DNA of 64,000 nucleotides from Sanguinoderma infundibulare (GCA_032821775.1 JAVLRN010000008.1:1798001-1862000); one strand, 5' to 3'. Shown: positions 1-11,225, numbered from the stretch's first letter. Numbers and translations: made by a program. The notes: generated by a model not told the origin, from the letters alone.

Positions 1-1
1 C

Positions 2-349
2 CGCACCGCGCTCGACCTGCAGCGCATCGTCGGCGAGGAGGTCGTCGCGTGCGACTACGAGGTGCTGACCGCGCGCTTCGACGACGTCTTTGACGAGGCG
101 CAGATGGAGGACATCTATCACGGCGAGATCGCCGCGACCGGTCTTCCTGGGACCGTCCCCCGCGTTCTCTCCACTGCCGACCTCGGTTTGCGTCGTTCGG
201 AGAAGGTTTCCGAGGCGCGAGATGAGGACGATGGGTTCGCGATGACGATGCTGTTGAAGCCAAAGGTCGTGCTCGATACCGTCGTGTTTGAGCTCGGACT
301 TGTCGACGAAGAGGACGCTAGCCCTTCGACCGCGGAGCCGTCGACGTGA
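2..349 (+). CDS. 3' end of a coiled-coil-family orphan gene (partial)
   Basis: Open frame entering from the left edge and ending in TGA at 347-349; the 5' part lies outside the window. The deduced tail shares a pattern with the end of the gene at 13292-14768: an LQRIVGEEVV-like segment (there FQRITGERIV), a short acidic stretch, then a C-terminal block LLKPKVVL followed by a hydrophobic patch and Glu-Leu. The two are therefore paralogues in opposite orientation about 13 kb apart. Function is unknown. The family is, from memory, a mushroom-specific group with a central coiled coil and an all-helical C-terminal domain. The coiled coil is not visible here because only about 115 residues fall inside the window. 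Confidence 0.6.
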   Translation, partial: RTALDLQRIVGEEVVACDYEVLTARFDDVFDEAQMEDIYHGEIAATGLPGTVPRVLSTADLGLRRSEKVSEARDEDDGFAMTMLLKPKVVLDTVVFELGLVDEEDASPSTAEPST

Positions 350-813
350 CTTCATTTCTTGGACTCGGACACGCGCCGGTGTACGATATTCATACCGCTA
401 TGTAATTTGTAATGCTTACTGTAATGTCAACCTACAAACGGACATGTCATTCTGCATCGTGCAACGAACTGTATGACAGTGTGCTTTAATTTGCGGATAT
501 CGAGGACACCTGGAAGGAAGCCTCCTACGCTCGGACAGGAACAGAACTGGAACAGTGTCTGATATTGGGTGGGTAAGGACTAGTACTAAGGGAGACCCGA
601 TATCAAGTGTGCGGGACGAATCCGAGTGAATGTACATAAGGAACCGAGTAAGGGGCCCGAGCCCAGCGTGGGCCTTAAGACCACAGCTTAGTTCACGATG
701 TGCCCGCCAGGCTCAGGAGCCACCTCAAGCCGTCTCGAGCATCCCCAACGACCTTTCTAGCCGAAGAAATCCAGGGAAACGGGTAGTGGAAGCCATGAAC
801 GACCCCGTCGTAT
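350..813. other. Intergenic, no gene seen
   Basis: Only short overlapping frames on both strands with no recognisable protein. It separates the end of the coiled-coil gene from the 3' end of the hydrolase gene, so it should hold two facing 3' untranslated regions. Confidence 0.4.
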
Positions 814-2139
814 CTAGCATGCAATGCAGCGCATCAATGAGTCGGTGCCAGACAGCCTAGAGACTGCGACGAAAAAGTGCGTGCACAGGACGAGCTTTGT
901 GTTCACCAATGCCTCCTGCAAGACTTTCTCATACACCACTCCGTCATCGCGCAGTGGACACTGGCCCATCACTTGGATGTACGCGGGAGGCAGTCCCGCA
1001 TGCGAGGATGCGAGAAGCGGAGATGCGCGGAGGTCTGTCAGAGGCGCACCGTACGTTTCTGGCCAACGGGACCGGTCAACACTAGCCAGCACTAAAGTAC
1101 TTATGCGCGCTCGATCATGAGAGTTATGCACCGAAGAGGTTCAACACTCGCTCGCTGTTGAGGACCACCGTATCGGTATTCTCCCCAAAGGACGTCATGA
1201 TCGGCCGATATCTGATGCAGATAGTACTTCACCCCAGCATCTTTCAAACGGGGGGGCAAAGCACAACACGCACTTCTCCGGCCTGGAAAGCGGATGGACG
1301 ATGGTAGGTTCGCGAAGGTACTGTCCTGTGATTGGGTTCGTCGAGAAGAATGGGTCGTCGCGGGCGTGCAGCGCGACGGCGGCGGCCACGTTTGCTCCTG
1401 CAGAGTCCCCTCCCACAATGAAGCCCTTGTTGGGGGACACCCGGAGTTGCGACACGGTCTCGACGACCTGAAGACGAATTCGTAGCATGAGGTGATGCAA
1501 GCGCAGTGAAGGGACTGAGGGTCCACTTACCCATTTCACGGCCGCATAGCAGTCTTCGAAAGCGGCCGGAAACGGACTCTCCGGCGCAAGCCTGGCATCT
1601 TGAATGTGGTGATCTAGAACCACGTTGATTCGGATAGGTAGACTGACCTGTACTTGACGTTGACAACCACGAGCTTCAGCTCTACGCACAGCGTTCGCAA
1701 GTGGTTATCGTCCATATCGAGATCCCCCAACATCCATCCTAGCGATAACATCGTGAGTAATCGAGTCGATCCCTGTGAGTAGGGTCCACGCACCGCCGCC
1801 GTGAATCCAAACTAGAACGGGGAAGACGTCTTCGGTGGAAGGAGTGACTACTCGGACGGTAATCGTGCCACCTTCGACGGGAACACAGCTGTTAGCCACA
1901 GAGTATTCCGAAGCTGGATTCAGAGAAAATTTCGTCAGTGCACCTTCTGTTCTACAATGAGAAAAACGCGGACCGGACGGAAGTCGCTCTCCGTAATACT
2001 TTGAGAACGGGGCGAGGATGATCTTCGCGTACTGTTCTCGCGCATGGGTAATGGGAGACACGCCCTCCGGCGGGGCTTGGGGTTGGGTGTAGGCGGGATC
2101 TGAAGCGAGAGCCTCAAGCAGCTCAGGATCGAGGCCCAT
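814..2139 (-). CDS. Alpha/beta-hydrolase fold-3 esterase/lipase-like protein, divergent C terminus
   Basis: Seven-exon model on the minus strand: 2139-1974, 1913-1794, 1738-1648, 1591-1531, 1467-1274, 1211-1132 and 1034-814, 310 residues. Exon 2 joins exon 3 to give the oxyanion-hole motif HGGGWMLGD. Exon 4 gives LAPESPFPAA. Exon 5 carries the nucleophile elbow GGDSAGAN. Exon 7 carries LPPAYIQVMG and an acidic PLRDDG segment, where the family places its catalytic Asp. This is the hormone-sensitive-lipase-like family, which hydrolyses short-chain esters, probably in the cytosol. After NTKLVL the family normally continues into a Gly-x-x-His-Gly-Phe segment with the catalytic His. Here the frame reads unrelated residues and stops, so the enzyme may be inactive or a further exon was missed. 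The first donor (GTCCGC) is weak. Confidence 0.75.
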
Positions 2140-2969
2140 ATTCGGAGTAAATCGGTGGAGATCGGGGTGCCGACGTCGACACTGGCTGGCAGCGATGTGC
2201 GGGTTGTCCGACCCAAGGAAAAGTCGGCTTGCCTTTATGTGGAAGGGTCACCCAACTCCCACACGTCTGGCAGGACCGTGCCACTGCCAGCTCGGACCTC
2301 CTACTCCACTCGCGAACATACACGCCTAAGAGGACGTGCTCGATCAGACCCTGCGCAAGAACGGACCGATATCGCGCCGCATAAATACGCCCGACTACGG
2401 GAACATGTGGTGAGTTCGTGGTGAGCCAGGATGAGCAACGTGGTGGTGGAAGTGCGTTTTCCAGGACTCGACGACATTGCATCCGCGCACAGGTGGAAAG
2501 ACTCCAGGAACTTGAGTGACGTCAAATTCTCGTTCTCGGATCTGGACCGACTGGAGTCACCAAGATGGAGTCGCTACGCAGTCTTAGATGATGCTTTGCG
2601 CAAAGGCGGAACCGATTAGACATTCAGGAGAGCCAGAACGGCGAGGGGACTAACTTCCGCAGCAGGCCGCGTTCAGTCGAGCCGTGACCGTGACATCCGA
2701 AACCAATAAGCGCCTAAAGGAAATCGGCCTCGAGTCTTCATTCAGCCATTGAGGTAAGTGACTACTCAAGTTGGACGCACACGGATAGCATGGCTGGCAG
2801 GTGCTGGCACTGCGAATAGGAACCCAAAATGATTGCCACCAGTCAACCGAGTTTATAAGTTCTGCGACTACGTCCAGGCGCGCGAGCGTGTACTATAAGA
2901 TGTTAGTCTGCGATCGCTCGCTGGGAACGTAATATTTACCGCCTGGATGACTACGTCTATATGGCTATG
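2140..2969. other. Intergenic, no gene seen
   Basis: Only short frames on both strands without family resemblance. It contains the upstream region of the hydrolase gene. Further RAD4-derived sequence could extend into its right end but is not recognisable. Confidence 0.35.
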
Positions 2970-4790
2970 GCTATAGCGATAGGTAGTTCGACGACCTCAG
3001 GTGCCGTTAGAAGACGTAGAGCGGGTGGTCCTTGAAGCCGGCCATCGTCGTCGGCATCGTCTCCGTCATCTGGTTCGCCTGCAGCTCCTCGTCTTCCACG
3101 TCGCCTCGTTGCTGCACCACACCACGGCGGATGAGAAGAAAGCATCAGCAGACTTGGGCAAGGCTTTAGTTCCACCCGGCGTACGCGCCAGTCGATACGG
3201 CCCCCATACCAAATTGCATATGCGCTCCCACCACTCGCCCTTGGCGACCTTTGCGGCGAACTCACCATGATACCGCGGCGTGACGTCGCGCGCGTACCCG
3301 TCCTTGTCGAACGCGAGGACGCACACCGTCCAATTCTCGACGCGCACCGGCCGCCGCTTGTCCAGTTTCACCGCGGATTGGCAGTTGCATCGAAAATCTC
3401 GCGCTTGTCGACGAAGACGTGGACGGGGACGACCGGCATCCAGCGCGCGTCCGCACGGGAAAAGACAGAAGACGGGCGCGGTCGTTGTCGGGTAGCGGGG
3501 CGCTCTCCTGCAAGAGCCGGCGAGTTAGCATTCGTACACGCCTATGTAATGCGTGCACGTACGGGCTCACGAGGCGGACACTGGCGTTCCGGGTTGCCCC
3601 ACCTTTGTTGTTCTTCCGCAACCTGATGACCGTGACGCATTCTGCTTTCCTCTGGTGTTCGGCGCAGGACTCGCGCCGTCTCCGAACGCCGACCATTCGT
3701 GGGCGACCGGCCCCTGAGCTGTCCATTCGGATCCACCTCTGCCGCCTTCTTTTTCTTTTTCTGTGCTCGGCTTCGGCCTTCCTAAGCCCGCCTGCCCACG
3801 GAATACTTCGCGGATTGACCACCAACCGTGGGGGGGGGGGGACGTCCAGCACGCGACACACCGTCGTGGACAATTGTGCGCTCGTGTCGCGCGAGCCCCT
3901 CCACATGAGCGCGTGCTTCACCAGGCTCTTCTCGCTCCTGATCCGCTCGCCCTCCACCCCATACCTCTCTTCGTCGTGTTCTTCGTCGTCGTCCTAGACT
4001 GCGTGTCCCTTGTCCTTGCCCTTGCCCTTCGGATCGGGTTTCTGGAGAGGCTTTGGTTTGAGGAGAGTGCGTTGGACGTCGTCGAAGGTGCGGGAGCGGA
4101 CGTGGCCGCGCGAACGCGTTTTGGAGAGGGACCGCAGTCACGGGTTTGCGAGACGAACTATGTGGAGGGGAACAAGGGACATGAGACTTGGGGAAAACGG
4201 GAGGGGATGCAGGATGGATGGAGGTGACGCAGGGACGTAGGAAGGTAGAGTTTCGTGGAGAAGACGGTGGTTTTGGACAGGTAAGGGCAGGGATGAGGAG
4301 AAGGAGACGTACGTGGAGGAGGGGATCGTTGATCCGCCGATTCCGTACTTTGGCATTCGTCAGCAAGGTGATGGCGTGGATCTTGTGGCAATCAAGGCGA
4401 ATGGCTCGCTCTGCTGCCAGATGAACGGCCCTATCGTTCCTCCTGAGTATAAGTAGCAGGAGAGCACGTTGAACTCCACCCAGTTCATAGAATGGCGTTA
4501 CGTACTTGAGACCCTTCTGTTTCCCTACAGTCTTTATGACAATCTCCAGGTGCGACGTCTCTGAGGGGCCTTCATACGAGTCTCCATGGTAATCGTGTAT
4601 ATGTCGACGGACGCCGTAGCGGACGAAGTGGGTTGGTCGTCTTTGAGGGTTGAGGGCTTGAGGGCTTGCGTGACTTGGACTTCCTCCCAGTTGAGGTCAT
4701 CCTCGCCGTCTTCGCCAAAAAGAGCCGTACTCAACTTCCATATATGTTGCCAACCGATGTCGCGACTCGGGGAAGATATTGCGAGCAAGC
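2970..4790 (-). pseudogene. Decayed copy of RAD4/XPC (nucleotide excision repair factor)
   Basis: Five blocks occur in RAD4 order on the minus strand but in different frames. They are an acidic EDDLNWEEVQV segment near 4720; a KVRNRRINDPLLH block near 4350; GERIRSEKSLVKHAL plus GSRDTSAQL near 3950-3870 (transglutaminase-like core); GYARDVTPRYHGEF plus a WWER segment near 3300-3220; and DVEDEELQANQMT plus FKDHPLYVF near 3080-3010. The last block runs into a stop (TAA at 3009-3007) before RHLR, inside what should be the beta-hairpin DNA-binding region. The remaining C-terminal half is absent. A run of 12 G at 3830-3841 lies in the second half of the transglutaminase block. RAD4/XPC recognises helix-distorting damage in the nucleus. 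This copy cannot encode that protein, and a functional copy is presumably elsewhere. Confidence 0.8.
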
Positions 4791-5212
4791 TGCGCGGTTC
4801 GCGGAGACGGTCCCGGGCCTGTGAGCCTAGTATGGTGCGTTATTCGACAACCAGACTTGCTTGAGGTAGAGCACGCTACGTCGTCGACCGCACAAACGAA
4901 TAGAGTGGTGAGGCAGCCGCACAAACGGATGATCGTTCGGGGAGGAGAGATATCATGCAGGCTAGTCCCGGCCCGCTTTTGCCGTCACATCGACGCTACA
5001 CGGTCATCGTCGACCGATTGCGGGTTACGGTAAACCATGGGAGTGGTGATGAAAGACGGCTACATGTCCCTTCACTTTCGATCACCATGGTCAGGAAGTA
5101 GTGGTATTTCGGGGTCATCTGGCGGTTTTGAGACATGAATTTCTCATGGGTATCATTCTGCGTAGGGTACAGCAGGGCAGCTCAAAAATGGCAATATTCC
5201 AGTTGCCACTAC
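4791..5212. other. Intergenic, no gene seen
   Basis: No recognisable protein on either strand. It lies between the 5' end of the RAD4 relic and the 3' end of the DUF4246 gene, both on the minus strand. Confidence 0.4.
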
Positions 5213-6953
5213 TTAAGCCCACATCACTTCATACTCGTTTTCCACGCGCGAACGGGAAAGGATAGCACGTTCCTTCAAAAGCTCTTCCCGCACAGCCCCG
5301 GCCTCCTCGCGCGAGATCACAGCGCCCTTGACGTACCCTGCGATCATGCCGAAGAGTTCGTCCGGCAGGCTCTCCATGCCCCGAGACTTGGCCGCTTCGT
5401 CGAGCGTCCATTCTTGCTGCTGCGGCGGGACGGCGGCCGTCGAGAGGATCCCGGTCTCCGGGTTGACGAGGAAGAAGTAGAGGAGCTTGCAGTGGCCCGG
5501 CTTGGACGCGTCGGCGAGCCCGAATGCGTCGAGCCGGTGCTGGTACGTGTTGGGGAAGGTGATGCATTTGCCTTCGTCGATGACGACGTGGCCGAGGCGC
5601 AGGCTCAGGTCGTGGTTCGACCCAAAGCCGTACACGGTCGCGTAGCCGCGGAGGTCGTGCTGCTCGTAGGACGAGAGCTCGTCGGCCTCGCCGTCGGCTA
5701 CGGCGCGGAAGTCGAGCCGCACTTCAGTGGTGTTCGCGCGGCCATAGCAGTACAGTCCGACGGCGAGGACGTTCTCGTTGGCCGTCCCCTCGACGTGCCA
5801 TGCGCCCCCGGGGTATTTGGGGCTGTCGGGTGTGAGGACGACGGTCGTGAGCTTGATGATGACTTGAACTTGGCGCCCTCGGAGGGAGAAAGTCGGGCGT
5901 GCTCTGTCGCCCACGGGCTCGAATGGCTGGGGATCGGGGACGAGCGGCCACTTGTTCGCGCGCTCCCACTCCTCGCGCCGTTCGTCTTCTAGGTCGGGCG
6001 TTTCGAGATGGTCGTACCAGGTATCGGAGTCGACATTCACGGCTCGGCGCGACTCGGGCTCGATGGCGTCAGCGAGAACGCGCTCGAACAGGGTGATGAA
6101 GCGACCAAGCACGGAGGATATGGGGCGATAGAGAGGTTGGTGGAGTGTGGGGTGGAGGTTGTTGATGTAGCCCAGAACCTGGGCTGGACCATGAGGGGGA
6201 ACATAGATATCGGTTGGCAGCCATTGAAATTTCGACGCTACTATGGGCGCGCAATATTTGACGTCGGGACGCCGAGCGACATAGGCCTCCCTGGTGATAA
6301 TCTCCAAAGGATCGGAGCCGGTCTGGTCCCCTTTGCGAATGAAGGAATCGCCGATGCGGAGGCAGTAGAGCGACGGATCGAGGAGATCGATGACCTGAGT
6401 GCTTGTTCCGGGCTGCAAGTTCCTGTCCTCTCCGGTGACCGGCTCCAGGATCGCGGCCGCTCGGGTGAGCTCTTCTGCGAGGGAATTCTGCAAGCTGATC
6501 AGCGAGCGAGACTCGTACGTTCCGAAGACTGAGGTGGGCTGCAAACAGAACATGAGCTGAGTGGAACTATCATCTGTCACCCAGGTCAAGACTTACAAGT
6601 ATCCCACTCTCGTCCCGCGAGGATGCGACATGCCGCAGCTCGGCGAAGATGTAGTCGACCTGCCCATCCGTGATGGGCTCACGCGGCCACTTCTTCTTTC
6701 CGTCCCCATGCTCGAAGCGCTTCTCGCCGCCCCAGCACTTGTCCACAAGCGCGCGATCAAGCTCCAGGATTTCGTCGCGCCATTCCGCAGCGACGGCCGG
6801 GTCGCTGACGTTCTCCAACCAATTCGGTTTCGCGCGAATTCTGCTGGAGAACTGCCGCATGCGCAGCTCGACGAGGGTGATCGGGTGCCTCAGTGAATAC
6901 TCGAAAAATGCAGGAAATGTGGGCAATGAGACGACTTGCGCTGCACGAGGCAT
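5213..6953 (-). CDS. DUF4246-family protein, copy 1 (intact)
   Basis: Two exons, 6953-6597 and 6538-5213, joined across a GTAAGT/TTTGCAG intron, giving 560 residues. The N-terminal part has the family block PITLVELRMRQFSSRIR and the W-G-G-E-K-R and KKWPREPIT segments. The C-terminal half has LGYINNLHP, PKYPGGAWHVEG, CITFPNTYQHR and LLYFFLVNP. The function of DUF4246 proteins is not established. The order H-x-E (in WHVEG), a distal H (in YQHR) and a basic residue about 17 positions later resembles the metal and 2-oxoglutarate ligands of Fe(II) dioxygenases; this is inference. The copy at 20144-22036 shares the same first intron position. No signal peptide or membrane segment is seen. Confidence 0.85.
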
Positions 6954-7325
6954 GATGGGGCAAAGAATAGCACTACTGGTAGCAGAGGAGGTCGGAACTT
7001 GGAGGTGCAACCAGCACCGCCACCTGGCAGGTGCTGCGTGTCGGACTCCGGGGTCGGAGGCTGATCTGACTGCAGAAGCTTTGTCGGCAGCAGCACAAAT
7101 TTCCGCAACGCTCTGCGGTACATACGGCACCAAGGACATGCCCGAGAGAGCTTGGGTACCGCAGTGCAAGTCACAGAAGGATTGCAAGTCCTCGTGACGG
7201 GCACAGAAGCTGACGATAAGGATAGGGTTCAAGGTACGAAAGAGGATCGTGCTGCAGCACCTGCAGACAACAAGTATTGCCTCGGGGAAGCTCGTCTCTC
7301 CCAGCCATCTCACCCTCTTTCACCG
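6954..7325. other. Divergent intergenic region
   Basis: Lies between the start of the minus-strand DUF4246 gene and the start of the plus-strand low-complexity gene, so it probably holds both promoters. No clear TATA box or coding segment was identified. Confidence 0.35.
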
Positions 7326-8074
7326 ATGGCGACGACGACAGCCAGGGCGAAACCGACGCGCACCGCCCCGAAGAAATCGTCGTCGACGAATGCTAGGGTG
7401 AATTCTAACACCACCCTGACGCTCCATCTCAATGTGAACGCCGACGCGGGGAGTCGCGCCATAAACATCGGCGGAAACAATCAGGGTGGCCGGCGTGCCA
7501 AGCCACAGGGAGGGCAGGTGAGCCAGCCGAGGTGCAAACACGCCTGGTTTTCGTGTCTTGATTTTGCGCCTCGCGATGCAGGGCAGAGGACAGAACGGGC
7601 CTGCTGTTCAGGCGACCACCGCAAACAACCCTGCGCCCAACCAACCAAGGCAGACCAGGCAGCGTCAACAGCAGACCCAGAGCAACGCCGGCGCCGGAAA
7701 CGGAGGCGCGAGCAACCACGCTCCGCGCCCGCAACAGCAGCGGCACTCAGGCGCGAGCCAGGGCGCTGGCGCGCGGTCTGGGAACGGAAATGGGAGCGGA
7801 GGGAGTGGGAATGGCGGCAATGGATACGTTCCCAGGACGCCTTCGATGCCACACCAGCAAACACCCTGGCAAGCTGGCCAGGTGCGTTCAGTTGCGTGCT
7901 GCCTACGACATTCAGCTAAGCACGCAATGGGACCATGATACTAGCGACTTACATCCACGACTGGGGCAGTTGTCCCCGCCTCTAGGGCGCTGGTGGTGGG
8001 TAATGGGAGGGGACGGCGCGCGTGATTGGCACTCTGCGGGCCTCCACCTCGTGGCGAGTGTTGCGCGAGGTTGA
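7326..8074 (+). CDS. Low-complexity Gln/Gly/Asn-rich protein (hypothetical)
   Basis: Exon 1 (7326-7517) encodes a basic Ser/Thr/Ala-rich start and ends at a CAG followed by GTGAGC. Exon 2 (7582-7881) follows ATGCAG and encodes a strongly biased segment of Gln, Asn, Gly, Pro and Arg, including runs such as QRQQQTQ and GNGNGSGGSGNGGNG. The phase is kept. A third exon, 7916-8074, would close the frame, but the implied intron is only 34 nt and this exon is not compositionally like the rest, so the 3' end is uncertain. The bias predicts a disordered, possibly RNA-binding or condensate-prone protein. No domain is recognised and no function is claimed. Confidence 0.45.
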
Positions 8075-8332
8075 GCTGGATGAACGAATGGACGGGAACG
8101 CAAACTAACGCGCACTGGTGTGTAACAATAGACTTTGAGTGTGGATGTCATAGCCCAACTATGTACAATAAGAAACCTATGACGGGGTGTTTGAGCCAAG
8201 TTCGGTGACTAGAGAAGACTGCTTACCAGTGTGCTACGGACCGACGGTCGCCCAATCTGGCGTGGATGGGCAGGGAAGACTCGACATCGCCTCCGACTTC
8301 CCGGACTGCCATCCTTGCGCGGGATGAACTGT

Positions 8333-8998
8333 TCATTCAGATGTCTCGATGCTGGAGCACAGGCCTTGACAGGCCCATGAAAGGTTGGTATCTGCACATG
8401 TCGAGCAGCGCCCGGCATCGTAAATTAGGGACCCGGTGTTTTGTCCCGGTGGCAAGTTTTGGAAGACACTTTCCGCACCTGAAGAAGCACACATCCACAT
8501 GTTCGTCATCCCTTGTGTCGCCCTCCTCGCTGCGAGCGCACCAAAAGAGCATGCGATATTTTCTTGAGGTGGTCCAACGATAGGGAAGTCATCGCCGTCG
8601 ATGTCATCGAGTATGACGGAGAAGGAAGCACGGCTTTCATCCGCAGCTACTGGTAGGATTCCAAGAGAATTGGCACAGGGCAGAGTGGACATGAAGGCGG
8701 CCTGGTTGGTGGTCGATGTCATGTTGGGAGTGAGCACGGCAAGGAAAGGGGCGACAACAGCCGAATTGTCGTCATCGAGGAGGCCGGTGACAGCGTAGCG
8801 ACCGATCCGATTGCCTGGCACGGACCGCCCGCTGCCGAAAGGAACGGCGAGTGCAGAGAGTGCCAGGCCGGAGCCATCACGCGAAACGCCTGGGCTGCGG
8901 CCGCACAGCCCTTCCTTATTCTCTGCTGTATACCACGCCCAGCGGGCGTCGCTCGCCCATCCATCCGTTCCTTCTTTCTGCTCCTCTCGACTCCTCAC
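8333..8998 (-). CDS. Possible hypothetical protein
   Basis: A 221-residue open frame with ordinary amino-acid composition, several Cys in its C-terminal half (including MWMCASS and CSTCADT) and hydrophobic stretches such as SAVVAPFLAVLTP. I do not recognise it. It may be part of a spliced gene or a chance frame; overlapping plus-strand frames are shorter. It lies directly upstream of the TMEM184-like gene on the opposite strand, where a promoter is expected, so the call is weak. Confidence 0.25.
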   Translation of the reverse strand: MRSREEQKEGTDGWASDARWAWYTAENKEGLCGRSPGVSRDGSGLALSALAVPFGSGRSVPGNRIGRYAVTGLLDDDNSAVVAPFLAVLTPNMTSTTNQAAFMSTLPCANSLGILPVAADESRASFSVILDDIDGDDFPIVGPPQENIACSFGALAARRATQGMTNMWMCASSGAESVFQNLPPGQNTGSLIYDAGRCSTCADTNLSWACQGLCSSIETSE

Positions 8999-9048
8999 GC
9001 GCCTGGCTTGCGATTGGAACGGCCGGGCAAGACTCCCAAATACTCGAC

Positions 9049-11225
9049 ATGGTCGAAACGAACAGCACCCTCTGTCCGTCGGACAATGTGCAAGTGTCCG
9101 ACCAAACTAGCTTCTGGAGCTCGGACGGGGTCAATTGGGACGCGCATCGGATAGGATGGCTGATAGCGGGAGTATGTGCTCTTGTGGTGCGTAGTTCATC
9201 CATTCAGATTCGTTTCGCCCAAGGTTCATATCGTCTGCGCGCGCAGACGGTCATTTTGACCACGATCACAGTCTCGTTCCATTGCAGGTGAGAGTGTGGC
9301 GTTCAGGCCACTGTTTCGTCCACTAACCGTTCGCACAGGAACTACACAAATCCTGGCGAGCAGCGACAGATGTACGTCTGCAGCGAACACACTGTGGTCG
9401 AGGTCATAACCTTCCTCTCAGCATCCGAATATTGTACATGCCCGCCGTCTACGCCATAATCTCCTTCTTCTCCTACAGATTCTTCCACGATTACACCTAT
9501 TACGACCTCATCGAGTGCAGTGCGTGTCCAGTCTTTGATTTCCGTTTCCCACGACCGACCATCTTCAATCCTCTCTAGTATATGAGGTGAGTTCGCTTCA
9601 ACCCTCCTTCCCTTCTCCCCATCAGCCACTGTTCAATTCATATCGAGACACTCACCCTGTTTTTTTTTTCAGTCCGTGACCCTCAGTGCCTTCCTGTGAG
9701 TCCGCAATGCCTATCAATTACCGCTTTGTCCGTACTCACGCGGGTGTTAAAAGGCTCCTCCTCATAGAGTATGTCGCTTCAACAGCAGTTGGACACGACG
9801 TCGACAATGCCATCCTCCGCAAGGAGAAATCAAGTCTGCCCATGCCTGTGAGCGAACCCGCCTCATTATCGCGTTTATTTCCCTCAATCATTCCGGACCC
9901 AGTTCTGTTGTTGGAGATATAGGCCGACGAAGGTGAGATCGGAAATCGCTCATTACTACGCCGTCACATTAATCCTTTGCCTTATATGCCGTAGCCCTAC
10001 TTCATGTATACTGTCAAGGTGCGCACGCATGTAACCCTTGTCGTCGTCCGTTCCTAACGCTTAATCGACAGTGGTCTGTGCTCCAGTACATCATTCTACG
10101 GCCAGGCGAGCCAACATCTTATGACGCAACACGCCCGTACTTACCACCCATCACAGCACTGTCCATTGCGGGTATCGTCTGCCAATACTACGGCGTGTTG
10201 TGCCAGTCAGGCCCATGGAGTTTCCAGACTGCACATGCCTACCTTAGCGTCATTGACGCCATCAGCATAACGTGCGTTGGCATTGTCTCTACTTTGCGAT
10301 CACCACCGAGACTGGTTCAATCGTTTTGTACAGCATTGCGCTGTACGGTTTGCTCATCTTCTATGGGCTGACGAAGGACGAGCTTGTCGGCCGGAAGCCG
10401 CTGGCCAAGTTCCTGTCCATCAAGCTCATCGTCATGTTCACCTTCTACCAGGCCCTTGTGGTGCGTCCTCGTCCAAACGTCCCCCGACTCATTCAACGTG
10501 TTAATCAGCCTTGCGAGAACAGTTCAGCGCTCTTGAAGGGAAGGTGATTAAGGCAACACCTTACTGGACAGCAACGAACGTTGCCGACGGTCTGAACGCG
10601 CTGGCCATCTGCATCGAGGTACGCTGTCATTACCGTTCGCCAGAGACAGATGCTCACACAGCCCGGCGCAGATGGTGATCTTCTCCGCCTTCATGATGTA
10701 TGCCTATACTTGGAAGGAATACGTCGACCCGGGCCGTTCCAAGACCAGTGTCGGGCGGCCGCTCATCGACAGCGTCAACTACTGTACGCATATGGTCACG
10801 TACCTTCTCATCCACTGACTGACCCGACGTCCTGCGCAGCCGACTTCGCGCACGAGATCTGGGGCTCGCTCAAGTTCTTCGTCGCCTACATGCGCGGCAA
10901 GCCGGGCACGCACAGCTCCCGGGTCACCTTCACCGACGCGGACGGGAACACGGTCGCGAGGAAGACGTACAGCGAGGCGTTCGGCTTTGAGCGCAGCGCG
11001 TCCGGCGTCAGCACGCTCTCTGGCGGCGCGGGCGGATACCGTGCGCGGGGCGGTGGGGCGGGAGGCGGGGGTGAGTCCATCTCCATGTCCGCTGTGCGAG
11101 CGCCCGGGGAATCCTATGAGGAAAACGCCAGATTAGCGCCGTATTCGTACGCGGGCAGCGGGAGTGGGTCAAGCGGAGAATTGAACGTGTCAAGTGTGGA
11201 GAACGTCAGCGCGCCGCGGTACTGA
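9049..11225 (+). CDS. TMEM184/OST-alpha-like multi-spanning membrane protein (DUF300)
   Basis: About 14 exons. The start MVETNSTLC precedes a hydrophobic first span (IGWLIAGVCALV). Family landmarks follow in order: NYTNPGEQRQ, RILYMPAVYAIISFFSY, YYDLIEC, IEYVAS, LPMP-FCCWRYRPTK, WSVLQYIILRP, a long loop region, IALYGLLIFYGLTKDEL, LAKFLSIKLIVMFTFYQ, and ADGLNALAICIE. The C-terminal tail is soluble and Gly/Ser-rich. The family has seven predicted spans and is called Solute_trans_a/DUF300; fungal members are linked by sequence to organic-solute transporter alpha and TMEM184, and their substrate is unknown. Exon 5 is an 8-nt microexon at 9579-9586. The run from 10272 to about 10337 looks open in another frame but is best read as an intron (GTGCGT...TACAG) restoring the family pattern. 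Confidence 0.8.
9579..9586 (+). other. 8-nt microexon of the TMEM184-like gene
   Basis: Bases TATATGAG are preceded by CTCTCTAG and followed by GTGAGT. Including them joins E-C (ending with one base in phase 1) to S-V-T-L-S-A-F-L as E-C-I-Y-E-S-V-T-L, the expected family pattern. Skipping the exon would shift the frame. Confidence 0.65.

Noticed and set aside
1132..1320. Apparent frameshift at a run of C in the hydrolase gene
   Set aside because: The run lies inside a GTGCGT...CATCAG intron (1273-1212) that restores the family sequence PEK-YRPIM.
6008..6532. 174-codon plus-strand frame opposite the DUF4246 gene
   Set aside because: It is antisense to exon 2 of a well-supported gene in high-GC coding DNA, where long opposite-strand frames are expected.
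10272..10547. Open frame continuing through 10277-10337 in the TMEM184-like gene
   Set aside because: Reading it as coding breaks the match to the family; a GTGCGT...TACAG intron gives the expected IALYGLLIFY.
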